Shown: positions 1 through 8,825, numbered from the stretch's first letter. The stretch: DNA of 64,000 nt from Actinacidiphila acididurans (GCF_016918855.1 NZ_JADKYB010000006.1:310001-374000); one strand, 5' to 3'. Translations and numbers: made by a program. The notes: generated by a model not told the origin, from the sequence alone.

Positions 1-722
1 TCCGGGCCACCGTGGACGTGCAGAACTACGAGTTCGCGATGCTCCAGGTGGCGCAGACCTCGCTGCGGTCCATCATCGGCAAGAGCGACCTGGACGACCT
101 GCTGTCCGGGCGGGAGAAGCTGCACGAGGGCCTGGAACTGATGCTGTCCACCCCGGCCACCGGGTGGGGCGTCCACATCGACCGGGTCGAGATCAAGGAC
201 GTGGCGCTGCCGGAGTCCATGAAGCGGTCGATGGCCCGGCAGGCCGAGGCCGACCGCGAGCGGCGGGCCCGGATCATCACCGCCGACGGCGAACTCCAGG
301 CGTCGCACAAGCTGTCCGAGGCGGCGCGGGCGATGGACGCCAATCCGGCCGCGCTGCAACTGCGCATGCTCCAGACCGTGGTCGAGGTGGCCGCCGAGAA
401 GAACTCCACGCTGGTGCTGCCCTTCCCGGTGGAACTGCTGCGCTTCTTCGACCGCGCCGCCCAGGGCAGCGGCGGCGCGGGTGACCCGCAGCGGCCTACG
501 GGCGCCCCGGACACCGAAGCGACCGACGCGCCGGGGACCGGCCGGCCGGTGCGGGACGGCTCCGGCGGCCCGGCCGGCCTTGCCGACGGCTCGTCCTCGT
601 CCGGCCCGGCGGCGGAACTCGGCCAGGAGCCGGACCAGGAACTGGACCGGCAGCCCGACCGCGCCGAACTGCCCAAGTCCGCCTCCCCGCAGATCCCGGA
701 CCCCCGCTCCTCGGAGGAGTGA
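1..722 (+). CDS. SPFH/band 7 (slipin-type) membrane protein, 3' part only
   Basis: The reading frame is open from the first bases of the window, so the N-terminal membrane anchor and the start of the SPFH domain lie upstream. What remains shows the typical end of a stomatin/slipin SPFH domain: an LRSIIG...DLDDLL stretch, a GVHIDRVEIKDVALP strand, then a charged coiled helix (SMKRSMARQAEADRERRARIITADGE) and an NSTLVLPFP segment. These are hallmarks of bacterial slipins, which oligomerise on the membrane and often work with NfeD-type proteases. The last 90 or so residues are a Gly/Pro/Ala/Asp-rich low-complexity tail without recognisable domain. Family assignment is firm; the cellular role is not shown here. 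Confidence 0.85.
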   Translation, partial: RATVDVQNYEFAMLQVAQTSLRSIIGKSDLDDLLSGREKLHEGLELMLSTPATGWGVHIDRVEIKDVALPESMKRSMARQAEADRERRARIITADGELQASHKLSEAARAMDANPAALQLRMLQTVVEVAAEKNSTLVLPFPVELLRFFDRAAQGSGGAGDPQRPTGAPDTEATDAPGTGRPVRDGSGGPAGLADGSSSSGPAAELGQEPDQELDRQPDRAELPKSASPQIPDPRSSEE

Positions 723-743
723 CCCGGCAGGGCCCGGGCCCGC

Positions 744-1271
744 TCAGAACAGCGGTGCCGGCAGCACGCCCTCCAGGGCGAGGAGGGCGCGCTTGATCTC
801 CAGGCCGCCGCCGAAGCCGCCTATGCCGCCGTCGCTCTCGATCACGCGGTGGCACGGCACGACCACGGGCAGCGGGTTCGCTCCCATGGCCATGCCCACC
901 GCACGGGCCGCCCCCGGCTCGCCGACCCGGTCGGCCAGGTCCTGGTACCCCACCACGCTGCCGTACGGCACCCCGGCCGCCAGCTCCCGCAGCACCTGGC
1001 GGGCGAAGCCGGTGATCATCGACCAGTCCAGGCCGAGCGTGAACCGGGTCAGCTCGCCGGCGAAGTACGCGTCCAGCTCGTCGGCCGCCCCGGCCAGCCG
1101 CTCCGGGGCCCGCTCGGGCACGCATCCCAGCCGCCGGGCCAGGCCCGCGACCGCCCGCCCGGCGGTGGCCTCGTCCGCGTTGAAGCACACCTGGACCACC
1201 CCCGCCCGGGTCGCCGCCACCAGCAGCGGCCCCACCGGGGTATCCCGTACCGTCCACGCCACGTCCGTCAC
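744..1271 (-). CDS. ogt: Methylated-DNA--protein-cysteine methyltransferase
   Basis: This suicide repair protein moves an alkyl group from O6-alkylguanine to its own cysteine. The signature [13 protein letters not shown] is present, with the acceptor Cys near residue 140 of 175, preceded by the wing-helix segment [13 protein letters not shown]. Length fits Ogt-type proteins lacking an Ada domain. The frame stays open upstream to a GTG at 1301, but I chose the GTG at 1271: the protein then begins at the conserved part ([17 protein letters not shown]) and a run of six G residues or a TAGCGT hexamer sits just upstream. The gene converges with the SPFH gene and is divergent from uvrB, so this short stretch groups two DNA repair genes. 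Confidence 0.88.
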   Translation of the reverse strand: MTDVAWTVRDTPVGPLLVAATRAGVVQVCFNADEATAGRAVAGLARRLGCVPERAPERLAGAADELDAYFAGELTRFTLGLDWSMITGFARQVLRELAAGVPYGSVVGYQDLADRVGEPGAARAVGMAMGANPLPVVVPCHRVIESDGGIGGFGGGLEIKRALLALEGVLPAPLF

Positions 1272-1284
1272 GCCCCCCACGCTA
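1272..1284 (-). promoter_or_regulatory. Candidate -10 element (TAGCGT-N7-GTG) of ogt
   Basis: On the minus strand TAGCGT is followed by GGGGGGC and then the GTG start. The hexamer-to-start distance would place transcription initiation at or beside the start codon, as in leaderless mRNAs. The G-run could instead be a poor ribosome binding site, so the reading is not unique. Confidence 0.4.
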
Positions 1285-1360
1285 GCCGGGGGGTACGACA
1301 CCGGGCGGTGACTCCCGGCATCCGGAGCTTCACTCGGCGCGGATTGTCGGTGGGTGGTCG

Positions 1361-1373
1361 TACCGTGGGTGTC
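1361..1373 (+). promoter_or_regulatory. Candidate -10 element (TACCGT-N7-ATG) of uvrB
   Basis: TACCGT is followed by seven bases and the uvrB ATG. No Shine-Dalgarno-like GGAGG lies in the preceding 20 bases, which supports a leaderless transcript rather than a conventional leader. Confidence 0.45.
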
Positions 1374-3470
1374 ATGCGGCCCGTATCAGACATCGAACGC
1401 ACTGTGGCGCCTTTCGAGGTCGTCAGCCCGTTCCGGCCCAGCGGCGACCAGCCGACGGCCATCGACGACCTTGAGAAGCGCATCCGCGCAGGTGAGCAGG
1501 ATGTCGTGCTGCTCGGTGCGACCGGCACCGGCAAGTCCGCGACCACCGCCTGGATGATCGAGCGGCTGCAGCGCCCCACCCTGGTCATGGCGCCGAACAA
1601 GACGCTCGCCGCCCAGCTCGCCAACGAGTTCCGCGAGCTGCTGCCCAACAACGCGGTCGAGTACTTCGTGTCGTACTACGACTACTACCAGCCCGAGGCG
1701 TACGTCCCGCAGACGGACACCTACATCGAGAAGGACTCCTCGATCAACGAGGAGGTGGAGCGGCTGCGGCACTCCACGACCAACTCGCTGCTCACCCGCC
1801 GTGACGTCGTCGTCGTCGCGTCCGTCTCCTGCATCTACGGCCTGGGCACCCCGCAGGAGTACGTGGACCGCATGGTCCGGCTGCGGGTCGGCGACGTGAT
1901 CGACCGCGACGCCCTGCTGCGCAAATTCGTCGACATCCAGTACACCCGCAACGACCTGGCCTTCACCCGCGGCACCTTCCGGGTCCGCGGCGACACCGTG
2001 GAGATCTTCCCGGTGTACGAGGAGCTGGCCGTCCGCATCGAGATGTTCGGCGACGAGATCGAGGCGCTGTACACCCTGCACCCGCTCACCGGTGAGGTGA
2101 TCACCGAGGACCAGCAGGTCTACGTCTTCCCCGCCAGCCACTACGTGGCCGGTCCGGAGCGGATGGAGCGGGCCATCGCGGGCATCGAGAAGGAGCTGGA
2201 GGAACAGCTCCCGCTGCTGGAGAAGCAGGGCAAGCTGCTGGAGGCGCAGCGGCTGCGGATGCGCACCACGTACGACATCGAGATGATGCGGCAGATCGGC
2301 ACCTGCTCCGGCATCGAGAACTACTCCCGGCACATCGACGGCCGCGGCCCCGGCACCGCCCCGGACACCCTGATCGACTACTTCCCCGAGGACTTCCTGC
2401 TGGTCATCGACGAGTCGCACGTCACCGTGCCGCAGATCGGCGCGATGTACGAGGGCGACGCCTCCCGCAAGCGGACCCTGGTCGAGCACGGCTTCCGGCT
2501 GCCGTCCGCCATGGACAACCGGCCGCTGAAGTGGGAGGAGTTCCTGAAGCGGGTGGGGCAGACGGTCTACCTGTCGGCGACCCCGGGACCGTACGAGCTG
2601 TCCCGCGGCGACGGTGTGGTGGAGCAGATCATCCGCCCGACCGGCCTGATCGACCCCGAGGTCGTGGTCAAGCCCACCGAGGGCCAGATCGACGACCTGG
2701 TGCACGAGATCCGGCTGCGCGCCGAGCGGGACGAGCGGGTCCTGGTCACCACCCTCACCAAGAAGATGGCCGAGGACCTCACCGACTACCTGCTGGAACT
2801 GGGCATCCAGGTCCGCTACCTGCACAGCGACATCGACACCCTGCGCCGGGTGGAGCTGCTGAAGGAACTGCGCTCGGGCGAGTTCGACGTCCTGGTCGGC
2901 ATCAACCTGCTGCGCGAGGGCCTGGACCTGCCCGAGGTGTCGCTGGTGGCCATCCTCGACGCCGACAAGGAGGGCTTCCTGCGCTCGGGCACCTCGCTGA
3001 TCCAGACCATCGGCCGCGCCGCCCGTAACGTGTCGGGCCAGGTGCACATGTACGCCGACCGGATCACCGCGGCGATGGAGAAGGCCATCGACGAGACGAA
3101 CCGCCGGCGCGAGAAGCAGATGGCGTACAACACCGCCAACGGCATCGACCCGCAGCCGCTGCGCAAGCGGATCGCCGGCATCGCCGACGACATCGTCCGC
3201 GAGCAGGCCGACACCGAGGAGCTGCTCGGCTCCGGGCGGCAGCGCTCGCGCGGCAAGGCGCCGGTGCCGGGCCTGTCGGGGAAGGCCGGCGAGAAGCGCG
3301 CCGCCGCTTCGCTGCCCGCCGCGGAACTCGCGGACACCATCGCCGACCTCACCGAGCAGATGCAGGCCGCCGCCGGCGAGCTGAAGTTCGAGCTCGCCGC
3401 CCGGCTGCGGGACGAGGTGTCCGAACTGAAGAAGGAACTGCGCCAGATGCGCGAGGCCGGGGTCGCCTGA
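1374..3470 (+). CDS. uvrB: Excinuclease ABC subunit B
   Basis: UvrB is the damage-verifying helicase-like subunit of nucleotide excision repair; it is loaded by UvrA and recruits UvrC. The 698-residue protein has Walker A GATGTGKS at 48-55, the beta-hairpin region with [12 protein letters not shown] near 100, a DESH helicase box near 345, the helicase motifs around QTIGRAARN, and a C-terminal UVR motif that contacts UvrC. The frame is open far upstream, but conservation begins at ATG 1374 ([27 protein letters not shown]), which is the usual family start. It stands alone, divergent from ogt. No LexA-type GAAC-N4-GTTC box was seen in the upstream region, so SOS control is not supported. Confidence 0.97.
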   Translation: MRPVSDIERTVAPFEVVSPFRPSGDQPTAIDDLEKRIRAGEQDVVLLGATGTGKSATTAWMIERLQRPTLVMAPNKTLAAQLANEFRELLPNNAVEYFVSYYDYYQPEAYVPQTDTYIEKDSSINEEVERLRHSTTNSLLTRRDVVVVASVSCIYGLGTPQEYVDRMVRLRVGDVIDRDALLRKFVDIQYTRNDLAFTRGTFRVRGDTVEIFPVYEELAVRIEMFGDEIEALYTLHPLTGEVITEDQQVYVFPASHYVAGPERMERAIAGIEKELEEQLPLLEKQGKLLEAQRLRMRTTYDIEMMRQIGTCSGIENYSRHIDGRGPGTAPDTLIDYFPEDFLLVIDESHVTVPQIGAMYEGDASRKRTLVEHGFRLPSAMDNRPLKWEEFLKRVGQTVYLSATPGPYELSRGDGVVEQIIRPTGLIDPEVVVKPTEGQIDDLVHEIRLRAERDERVLVTTLTKKMAEDLTDYLLELGIQVRYLHSDIDTLRRVELLKELRSGEFDVLVGINLLREGLDLPEVSLVAILDADKEGFLRSGTSLIQTIGRAARNVSGQVHMYADRITAAMEKAIDETNRRREKQMAYNTANGIDPQPLRKRIAGIADDIVREQADTEELLGSGRQRSRGKAPVPGLSGKAGEKRAAASLPAAELADTIADLTEQMQAAAGELKFELAARLRDEVSELKKELRQMREAGVA

Positions 3471-3586
3471 CCGGCCCTGCCCCGCCGGACGCCTGCCCCG
3501 GAACGAAGGCACGCGAAAACAACGGCCGACGAACCGGGGCACCCCCGTACGGCGTCTTGTTAAGGTGCGGGACAACCGCACGAGTA

Positions 3587-3618
3587 CCGCACACGTACCC
3601 GCAGGGGTACGTGTGCGG
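3587..3618. terminator. Perfect 14-bp hairpin downstream of uvrB
   Basis: CCGCACACGTACCC and GGGTACGTGTGCGG pair perfectly around a GCAG loop. It lies 117 bp after the uvrB stop and about 90 bp before terD. No T-run follows, as is common in streptomycete terminators. It could be the uvrB terminator, an operator of terD, or both. Confidence 0.5.
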
Positions 3619-3648
3619 ACGAGTGCGCGCAAGCGGATACGACCCGCG

Positions 3649-3668
3649 TGAATACGGCTGAATACGGC
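3649..3668 (+). repeat. Tandem 10-bp repeat upstream of terD
   Basis: TGAATACGGC occurs twice head to tail with no mismatch, 37 bp before the terD start. Such a spacing (one helical turn) is typical of direct-repeat binding sites for a regulator, but no regulator is identified. Confidence 0.4.
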
Positions 3669-3704
3669 GCACGGAGCAGTGTGCACGGTGAGAGGGGACA
3701 GCGC

Positions 3705-4283
3705 GTGACGGTCAACATGACCAAGGGTCAGAAGATCAGCCTGAGCAAGGCCGACGGGGGATCGCTGACCGCGGTCAGGATGGGGCTGGGCTGGCAGGCC
3801 GCCCCGCGCCGCGGCCTGTTCGGCAGCCGTACCCGGGAGATCGACCTGGACGCCTCCGCCGTGCTGTTCGCCGACAAGAACCCCGTCGACGTGGTGTTCT
3901 TCCGTCACCTGACCAGCGACGACGGCTCGGTCCGGCACACCGGCGACAACCTGGTGGGCGGCGCCGGCCAGGGCGGTGACGACGAGTCGATCCTGGTGGA
4001 CCTGCAGCGGGTCCCGGTGCACATCGACCAGATCGTCTTCACCGTCAACTCCTTCACCGGTCAGACCTTCTCCGAGGTGCAGAACGCGTTCTGCCGGCTG
4101 GTGGACGAGACCAACGGCCAGGAACTGGCCCGCTACACCCTGACCGGCGGCGGCTCGTACACCGCGCAGATCATGGCCAAGGTGCAGCGCGGGGCGGGCG
4201 GCTGGACCATGACGGCGATCGGCACTCCCGCCAACGGCCGCACCTTCCAGGACCTGATCCCGGCCATCGTGCCCGCGCTGTAA
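3705..4283 (+). CDS. terD: TerD-family stress protein
   Basis: TerD proteins are calcium-binding cytosolic proteins of the tellurite/oxidative stress system, and actinomycetes carry several. The 192-residue length matches the family norm. Motifs seen are GQKISLSKADGG, VRMGLGWQ, the DLDASAVLF strand, RHTGDNLVGG with the acidic cluster GDDESI, and VNSFTGQTF; the acidic residues correspond to the Ca2+ sites of characterised TerD. I chose the GTG at 3705 because AGAGGGGA precedes it at good spacing and MTVNMTKGQKI matches family starts; an in-frame ATG at 3648 is too far from any binding site. It is followed 110 bp later by a second TerD-domain gene on the same strand. Confidence 0.92.
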   Translation: MTVNMTKGQKISLSKADGGSLTAVRMGLGWQAAPRRGLFGSRTREIDLDASAVLFADKNPVDVVFFRHLTSDDGSVRHTGDNLVGGAGQGGDDESILVDLQRVPVHIDQIVFTVNSFTGQTFSEVQNAFCRLVDETNGQELARYTLTGGGSYTAQIMAKVQRGAGGWTMTAIGTPANGRTFQDLIPAIVPAL

Positions 4284-4393
4284 GCCGCTTTGCGCGGCGG
4301 GTCGGCCGGCGGGGCGGGGCACCAGGGCCGCCGCGGCCGGCACGGCCGCAGCGGTCACCAGGACATGGGAACACAGGGACGGGATCGGGGACG

Positions 4394-6247
4394 GTGACGG
4401 CGGACATGACGGCCGAACTGGTCAGCGGGCAGAACCATGCGCTGCCCGGCAATCGGCTGGAGATCCGGGTGTCGGCGGGCACCCCCGTGGTGGCCGCGGT
4501 CACCCTCGGGGATGAACAGGGCCGCGTCACCGGTGACGACGGACGGTTCGCCCACCCGGGGGAACCGAACCTGCCCGGCGTCGAGGTGCCCCGGCAGGCC
4601 GCCGCGGACCACCGGCTCGCCGTCGACCTCGGCGCCGTGCCCGAGGCGGTGCACCGGGTCCATGTGCTGCTCGCGCTTCCCGCCGGGATCCACCCCGGCG
4701 GCCCGCACCCGGGCGGCCCGCCGTCCTTCGGCGCCGCCCCCGCTCCCCGGGTCGAGGTCACCACCCCCGAGGGCGCCGGAATCGCCGGCTTCACCGTGTC
4801 CGGCCTGACCACCGAGACCGCCCTGCTGGCCGTCGAGCTCTACCGCCGCCAGGGCGGCTGGAAAATACGCGCGGTCGGCCAGGGATACGCGGGCGGGCTG
4901 CCGGCCCTGCTGCTCGACCAGGGCCTGCCCGACCCGGCCGGGACGGCCCTCGCCGTGCGCACCGCGGTGGCCCGCGAGCAGTCCCGTGCGGTGGGCGTGG
5001 ACTACCACCACCCGGGCCGCCGTACCGCGGCCGCGGGGACGGCGGACGAGGTGCCCGGCACCTTCCCGAGCGAACCGTCCCCCGAACGGCCGTCCGCCGC
5101 GGATTCCGCCGTACGGCCCGCCGCCCCGGCCGGTGCGCCCGAGGGGCCTCCCGTGCCGGTCGCCGGGGACGCCCCCGGCTGGAGCATGGAGGAGCGGCTG
5201 TACAACCAGGTGTGGGGCATGTTCGAGGACCTGGCCCGGAGCGTGGCCGCGTACCGCAGCGCCGCCGATTTCGCCCAGGCGCGCTACGACCAGGAACTCG
5301 ACCGGTTGCTCGCCGATCCTCGCACCCGCGGCGGCCCGGCCGCCGAGGCCGCCCGCGACCAGGCCGAGATCCGGCAGATCGCGCTGGTCGACCAGGCTCG
5401 GGCGGTGCTGGACCGCGATCTCGCCCAGCTCACCGCAGAGGCCGAGGTGGTCGAGCCCGCGCTGCCGCCCGCCTTCGCCGGCTGGGAGAACCCGGCGTGG
5501 CACGCCTACCAGGTGCCCACCGAGCCGCCGTTCGCCGTGCGGCTCGGCACCCTGTGCCTGCCCGAGGCGCCCGAACTGCGCATTCCGCTGCTGGCCCGGC
5601 TGCCGTTGGAGCGCGGGCTGTGGATCGACAGCGCCGAGAACCGCGGGCTGGCCGTGGACACCGCGGTGGCACTCGCCGCCCGGCTGCTGGCCGCCCACCC
5701 GGTGGGCGCCTTCGCGCTGCACGTGCTCGACCCGGCGGGCTCGGCGGCCACCGCGACCGCCCCGCTCTACGCCGGCGGCGCCCTGACCCTGCCCGCGCCC
5801 GCGGCGGGTTCGGCCGGCATCGGCGACGTCCTGACCCGGCTCACCGAACGGGTGGACCTGGTGCAGATGGCACTGCGCTCCGACGCCGCCGACGCGCTGC
5901 CGCCCGGCTTCGACACCGCCGAGCAGTTGCTGATCGTCAATGAGTTCCCGTACGGCTTCGACGACCGCGCCATCACCCAACTGCGTTACCTCGCCGACGA
6001 GGGACCGGCGGCCGGCGTGCATCTGATGCTCGTCGCCGACCGCGAGGACGCCGCCGCCTACGGGCCGCTGCTCGGCCCGATGTTCGGCGCGCTGCTGCGG
6101 CTCACCCCGCTGCCCAGCGAGCACTTGAGCGACCCCTGGGTGGGGCACGCCTGGACCTACGAGCCGGCGCTCGTACCGGCGGGCAGTCAGGTGCTGCCGC
6201 ACGTCCTGCGGCAGCTCGCCGACGCCCGCCCGGCGTACGGGTCCTGA
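4394..6247 (+). CDS. TerD-domain protein fused to an FtsK/HerA-like domain lacking a P-loop
   Basis: 617 residues in three parts. Residues about 5-185 resemble the TerD fold, ending in the motif LLAVELYRRQGGWKIRAVGQGYAGGL also seen in the double-TerD protein at 58.5 kb. A Pro/Ala linker follows. Residues about 265-355 form a charged helical, probably coiled-coil segment (WSMEERLYNQVWGMFEDLARSV...). Residues about 379-610 look like an FtsK/HerA-type ATPase core: where the P-loop should be, the sequence reads RGLWIDSAENRGLAV, with no GxxxxGK[ST]; the later strand QLLIVNEFPYGFDDRA resembles a Walker B region and AAGVHLMLVADRED the following strand. ATPase similarity is my inference from pattern; TerD similarity is stronger. 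Start GTG 4394. Confidence 0.7.
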   Translation: MTADMTAELVSGQNHALPGNRLEIRVSAGTPVVAAVTLGDEQGRVTGDDGRFAHPGEPNLPGVEVPRQAAADHRLAVDLGAVPEAVHRVHVLLALPAGIHPGGPHPGGPPSFGAAPAPRVEVTTPEGAGIAGFTVSGLTTETALLAVELYRRQGGWKIRAVGQGYAGGLPALLLDQGLPDPAGTALAVRTAVAREQSRAVGVDYHHPGRRTAAAGTADEVPGTFPSEPSPERPSAADSAVRPAAPAGAPEGPPVPVAGDAPGWSMEERLYNQVWGMFEDLARSVAAYRSAADFAQARYDQELDRLLADPRTRGGPAAEAARDQAEIRQIALVDQARAVLDRDLAQLTAEAEVVEPALPPAFAGWENPAWHAYQVPTEPPFAVRLGTLCLPEAPELRIPLLARLPLERGLWIDSAENRGLAVDTAVALAARLLAAHPVGAFALHVLDPAGSAATATAPLYAGGALTLPAPAAGSAGIGDVLTRLTERVDLVQMALRSDAADALPPGFDTAEQLLIVNEFPYGFDDRAITQLRYLADEGPAAGVHLMLVADREDAAAYGPLLGPMFGALLRLTPLPSEHLSDPWVGHAWTYEPALVPAGSQVLPHVLRQLADARPAYGS

Positions 6248-6335
6248 GGACGGGCCCGGTACGGGTCCTTGAGCATTTCACCACTCCCGGAACACCCGCT
6301 CGGGTGACCCTCTGAACAGGTGTCTTGGTCTGTGC

Positions 6336-6365
6336 TTTACCGTAACTTGGTTGTTCCTGTACCGT
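6336..6365 (+). promoter_or_regulatory. Candidate terC promoter
   Basis: TTTACC (6336-6341) and TACCGT (6360-6365) are 18 bases apart, an acceptable housekeeping sigma spacing. Transcription would begin near 6372, placing the 6374-6392 hairpin at the extreme 5' end of the mRNA. Confidence 0.4.
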
Positions 6366-6373
6366 TGATGAGA

Positions 6374-6392
6374 CCGGAGCCACGGACTCCGG
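6374..6392 (+). ncRNA. 5' leader hairpin of terC, shared with gap
   Basis: CCGGAG and CTCCGG form a 6-bp stem around the 7-nt loop CCACGGA, 58 bases before the terC start. An almost identical hairpin (loop AAACGGA, stem 7 bp) lies in the gap leader at 19585-19605. The conserved part covers stem and loop end (ACGGACTCCGG). Function unknown; see findings. Confidence 0.5.
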
Positions 6393-6450
6393 CAGCGACG
6401 ACGCCGACGGGTTGCGCTGACAGTTGCCACCGGACATCTGCCGAGGAGCA

Positions 6451-7467
6451 ATGGACGTCTCGCTCACCGTGTGGGCCCTGACCATCGCCGGCCTGTGCGT
6501 ACTGATCGCGGCCGACTTCGCCGTAGGCCGTACCCCGCATGAAGTCTCCATCCGCGAGGCCGGTGTGTGGACCGCCGTCTGGGTGATTCTCGCCGTCCTC
6601 TTCGGCCTCGGCCTGGTGTACTTCTCCGGCGGACAGCCGGCCGGCGAGTTCTTCGCCGGCTACCTCACCGAGAAGTCGCTGAGCGTCGACAACCTCTTCG
6701 TCTTCGTCCTCGTGATGGGCAAGTTCGCTGTGCCGGCCGCCTACCAGCAACGTGTCCTGCTGGTCGGCGTCCTCATCGCCCTTGTCCTGCGCGCGGTGTT
6801 CATCGCCGCCGGCGCCACCGTCATCGCCGCCTTCTCGTGGGTGTTCTACATCTTCGGCGCCTTCCTCGTCTGGACCGCCTGGAAGCTGATCCGCGAGGCC
6901 CGCGCCGACCACCAGGACGCCGAGTTCGAGGAGAACCGCCTGCTCAAGGCCGTCGAGCGCCGGGTGCCCACGACCACCCGCTACTACGGCACCCGGCTGC
7001 TGGTCACCGAGGGCGGCCGGCGCCTGATGACCCCCATGCTGGTCGTCATGCTCGCGATCGGCACCACCGACGTGCTGTTCGCCCTCGACTCGATCCCCGC
7101 CATCTTCGGCCTCACCCAGGACCCCTACGTCGTCTTCACCGCGAACGCCTTCGCCCTCATGGGCCTGCGCCAGCTCTACTTCCTCATCGGCGGCCTCCTC
7201 AAGAAGCTGGTCCACCTCTCCTACGGCCTGTCCGTGATCCTCGGCTTCATCGGCGTCAAGCTGGTCCTCCACGCCCTCCACGAATCCGGCGTCCACGTCC
7301 CCGAGATCTCCATCCCCCTCTCCCTCGCCGTCATCGGCGGCGTCCTCGCCGTCACCACCGCCACCAGCCTCATCGCCGCCCACCGCGCCGAGTCGGCCCC
7401 CGCCCCGGACGGCGACCCGGCGCCCGACACCAACCGTGACGCCTACGCCAAGGCCGACCGCCACTGA
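6451..7467 (+). CDS. terC: TerC/Alx-family integral membrane protein
   Basis: TerC proteins are multi-pass membrane proteins; characterised relatives (Alx, MntY/MeeF-type) export manganese or help metalate secreted proteins. The 338-residue protein has about nine hydrophobic helices, with the family motifs FSGGQPAGEFFAGYLTEKSLSVDNLFVF and GTTDVLFALDSIPAIFGLTQDPYVVFTANAFALMGLRQLYFL; the intramembrane Asp residues in these motifs are the conserved ones. ATG 6451 is chosen because CCGAGGAGCA precedes it; an in-frame ATG at 6424 has no such site. The C terminus is a charged, repetitive tail. Proximity to two TerD-domain genes supports a shared stress role. I did not find a yybP-ykoY riboswitch in the leader. 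Confidence 0.93.
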   Translation: MDVSLTVWALTIAGLCVLIAADFAVGRTPHEVSIREAGVWTAVWVILAVLFGLGLVYFSGGQPAGEFFAGYLTEKSLSVDNLFVFVLVMGKFAVPAAYQQRVLLVGVLIALVLRAVFIAAGATVIAAFSWVFYIFGAFLVWTAWKLIREARADHQDAEFEENRLLKAVERRVPTTTRYYGTRLLVTEGGRRLMTPMLVVMLAIGTTDVLFALDSIPAIFGLTQDPYVVFTANAFALMGLRQLYFLIGGLLKKLVHLSYGLSVILGFIGVKLVLHALHESGVHVPEISIPLSLAVIGGVLAVTTATSLIAAHRAESAPAPDGDPAPDTNRDAYAKADRH

Positions 7468-7497
7468 CCCCTGCGGGTGCCCAGGACGGGGCGACGG

Positions 7498-7655
7498 GCT
7501 CGCCCGGAATACCGAGGGACGCGGGGAGGGTGCTCGCCCGGAAAAGTCAGGGGCGCGGGGCTGTGCTCAATATGCGGCTGGCGCCGCGTGGGCGCGACCA
7601 GCCCACCACGGACCGCAGATCGCCACCGACACCAAGGGGCAGACGCTGTCGGCCG
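7498..7655. repeat. Intergenic repeat element between terC and the CtaG-like gene
   Basis: This 323-bp gap (7468-7790) has no gene. It holds an imperfect 34-bp direct repeat beginning GCTCGCCCGGAA (7498 and 7532), then AGGGGCGCGGGG and a hairpin-rich stretch, then AAGGGGCAGACGCTGTCGG. The same words occur in the elements at 19.4, 28.5 and 39.6 kb, so this is a diverged member of one repeat family. The remaining bases (7656-7790) show nothing beyond a GGAAAGG ribosome site for the next gene. Confidence 0.6.
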
Positions 7656-7790
7656 CCCCCGGAGGACCCGCACCCCTGCGCACCGCCCCCATCGCCGGGG
7701 TCTACCGTGGCCGGGTACGGGCACCCCGACGGCAGTCGACGCGACGGACGGTGGGCCCCGAGGCAAACGCACAACGGAAAGGCGACGGAC

Positions 7791-8825
7791 GTGCAAAGCG
7801 CCAGCACCCTCTCGGCTCTGCCCGAGCTGACCGGAAGCCGGTACTTCGACGCCTGGCAGCTCGACGCGGTGGCCCTGGTGGCGATCGTCGCCATGGGCGC
7901 GGCATACGGGTACGGGGTACGCCGCCGGCTGCGCGCCGGCGAACCGTGGCCGCTGTGGCGCGTCGCCGCCTTCTACTTCATGGGCCTGGGCACGCTCGTG
8001 GTCGCCACAATGTCGTCGCTGGCCGTGTACGACCGCGTGCTGTTCTGGCCGGCCGCGGTGCAGAACATCCTGCTCGACCTGTTCGCCCCGCTGGGCCTCG
8101 CGCTGGGCGACCCGATCGGCCTCACCGCGGCCGACGGACGGGTGCGCCGCGCGTTCGTCTCACGGCCGGTGCGCGCCCTCACGTACCCCCTGGTCAGCTC
8201 GGTGCTGGTGCTGGCCTCGGAGCTGAGCATCTACTTCACCCCGTACTTCGCCACCGCCCTGGGCAATCCGGCGGTGCGTCAGCTCATGCACCTGCAACTG
8301 CTGCTCACCGGCTGCCTGTTCGTGCTGCCGATGCTCAGCCGGCAGGAACTGCTGCCGAGCTGGTGCAGCCACCCGGTGCGGGCCGCTCTCGTCTTCTTCG
8401 ACGGCCTGTTCGACTCCGTGCCCGGCATCGTCGTGATGACCAGCGGCACCCTGGTGGCGGGGCACTGGTACTCCGCCCACCCGCGTACCTGGGGGCCGTC
8501 CGTTCAGCACGACCAGATGCTCGGCGGCGGCCTCATGCTCACCCTGGCCGAACTGGTCGCCCTGCCCTTCCTGCTACTGGTTTTCCTCGAGTGGTGGCGC
8601 GCCGAGCGGGAGAAGACCGCCGCCCTGGACGCGCGCCTGGACCGCGAGGCCCTGGCCGCGGCTGCCGTGCCCGCCCCGGCCCCGGCAGAGGCCGCTGCCG
8701 CCGATTCCGCTGCTGCCGCCACCGCGGCGCCCGCGCCCGCCGTCTCCGCCGTGCCCGAGACCACCCGCCCCTGGTGGGAGACCGACCAGGGCGAGGTCGG
8801 CATGCGCATGCGCCGGCAGCGCTGA
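7791..8825 (+). CDS. CtaG-family (cytochrome c oxidase assembly factor-like) membrane protein
   Basis: The 344-residue protein has about seven hydrophobic helices and the histidine/aromatic pattern of the actinobacterial caa3_CtaG family: YDRVLFWPAAVQNILLDLFAPLGLALGDP, LMHLQLLLTGCLFVLPML, and GHWYSAHPRTWGPSVQHDQMLGGGLM. Family members are thought to help assemble cytochrome c oxidase, probably through copper delivery; that role is established for few of them. The last 80 residues are Ala/Pro-rich and probably cytoplasmic. The start is GTG 7791, preceded by GGAAAGG; the frame is open upstream but without conservation. It is monocistronic, converging on the next gene. cyoE and ctaA at 36-39 kb serve the same oxidase pathway. 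Confidence 0.85.
   Translation: MQSASTLSALPELTGSRYFDAWQLDAVALVAIVAMGAAYGYGVRRRLRAGEPWPLWRVAAFYFMGLGTLVVATMSSLAVYDRVLFWPAAVQNILLDLFAPLGLALGDPIGLTAADGRVRRAFVSRPVRALTYPLVSSVLVLASELSIYFTPYFATALGNPAVRQLMHLQLLLTGCLFVLPMLSRQELLPSWCSHPVRAALVFFDGLFDSVPGIVVMTSGTLVAGHWYSAHPRTWGPSVQHDQMLGGGLMLTLAELVALPFLLLVFLEWWRAEREKTAALDARLDREALAAAAVPAPAPAEAAAADSAAAATAAPAPAVSAVPETTRPWWETDQGEVGMRMRRQR

Noticed and set aside
849..1373. N-terminal extension of uvrB
   Set aside because: It would lie antisense over ogt and has no similarity to UvrB; conservation begins at 1374.
1386..4358. Very long open frame antisense to uvrB and terD (and similar ones antisense to uvrA, uvrC, zwf, sufB)
   Set aside because: These are by-products of high third-position GC; their translations are Gly/Val/Leu/Gln/Asp-rich without domains.
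6301..6450. Manganese (yybP-ykoY) riboswitch before terC
   Set aside because: TerC/Alx genes often carry one, but the conserved core sequences of that class are not visible; only the short ACGGA hairpin is seen.
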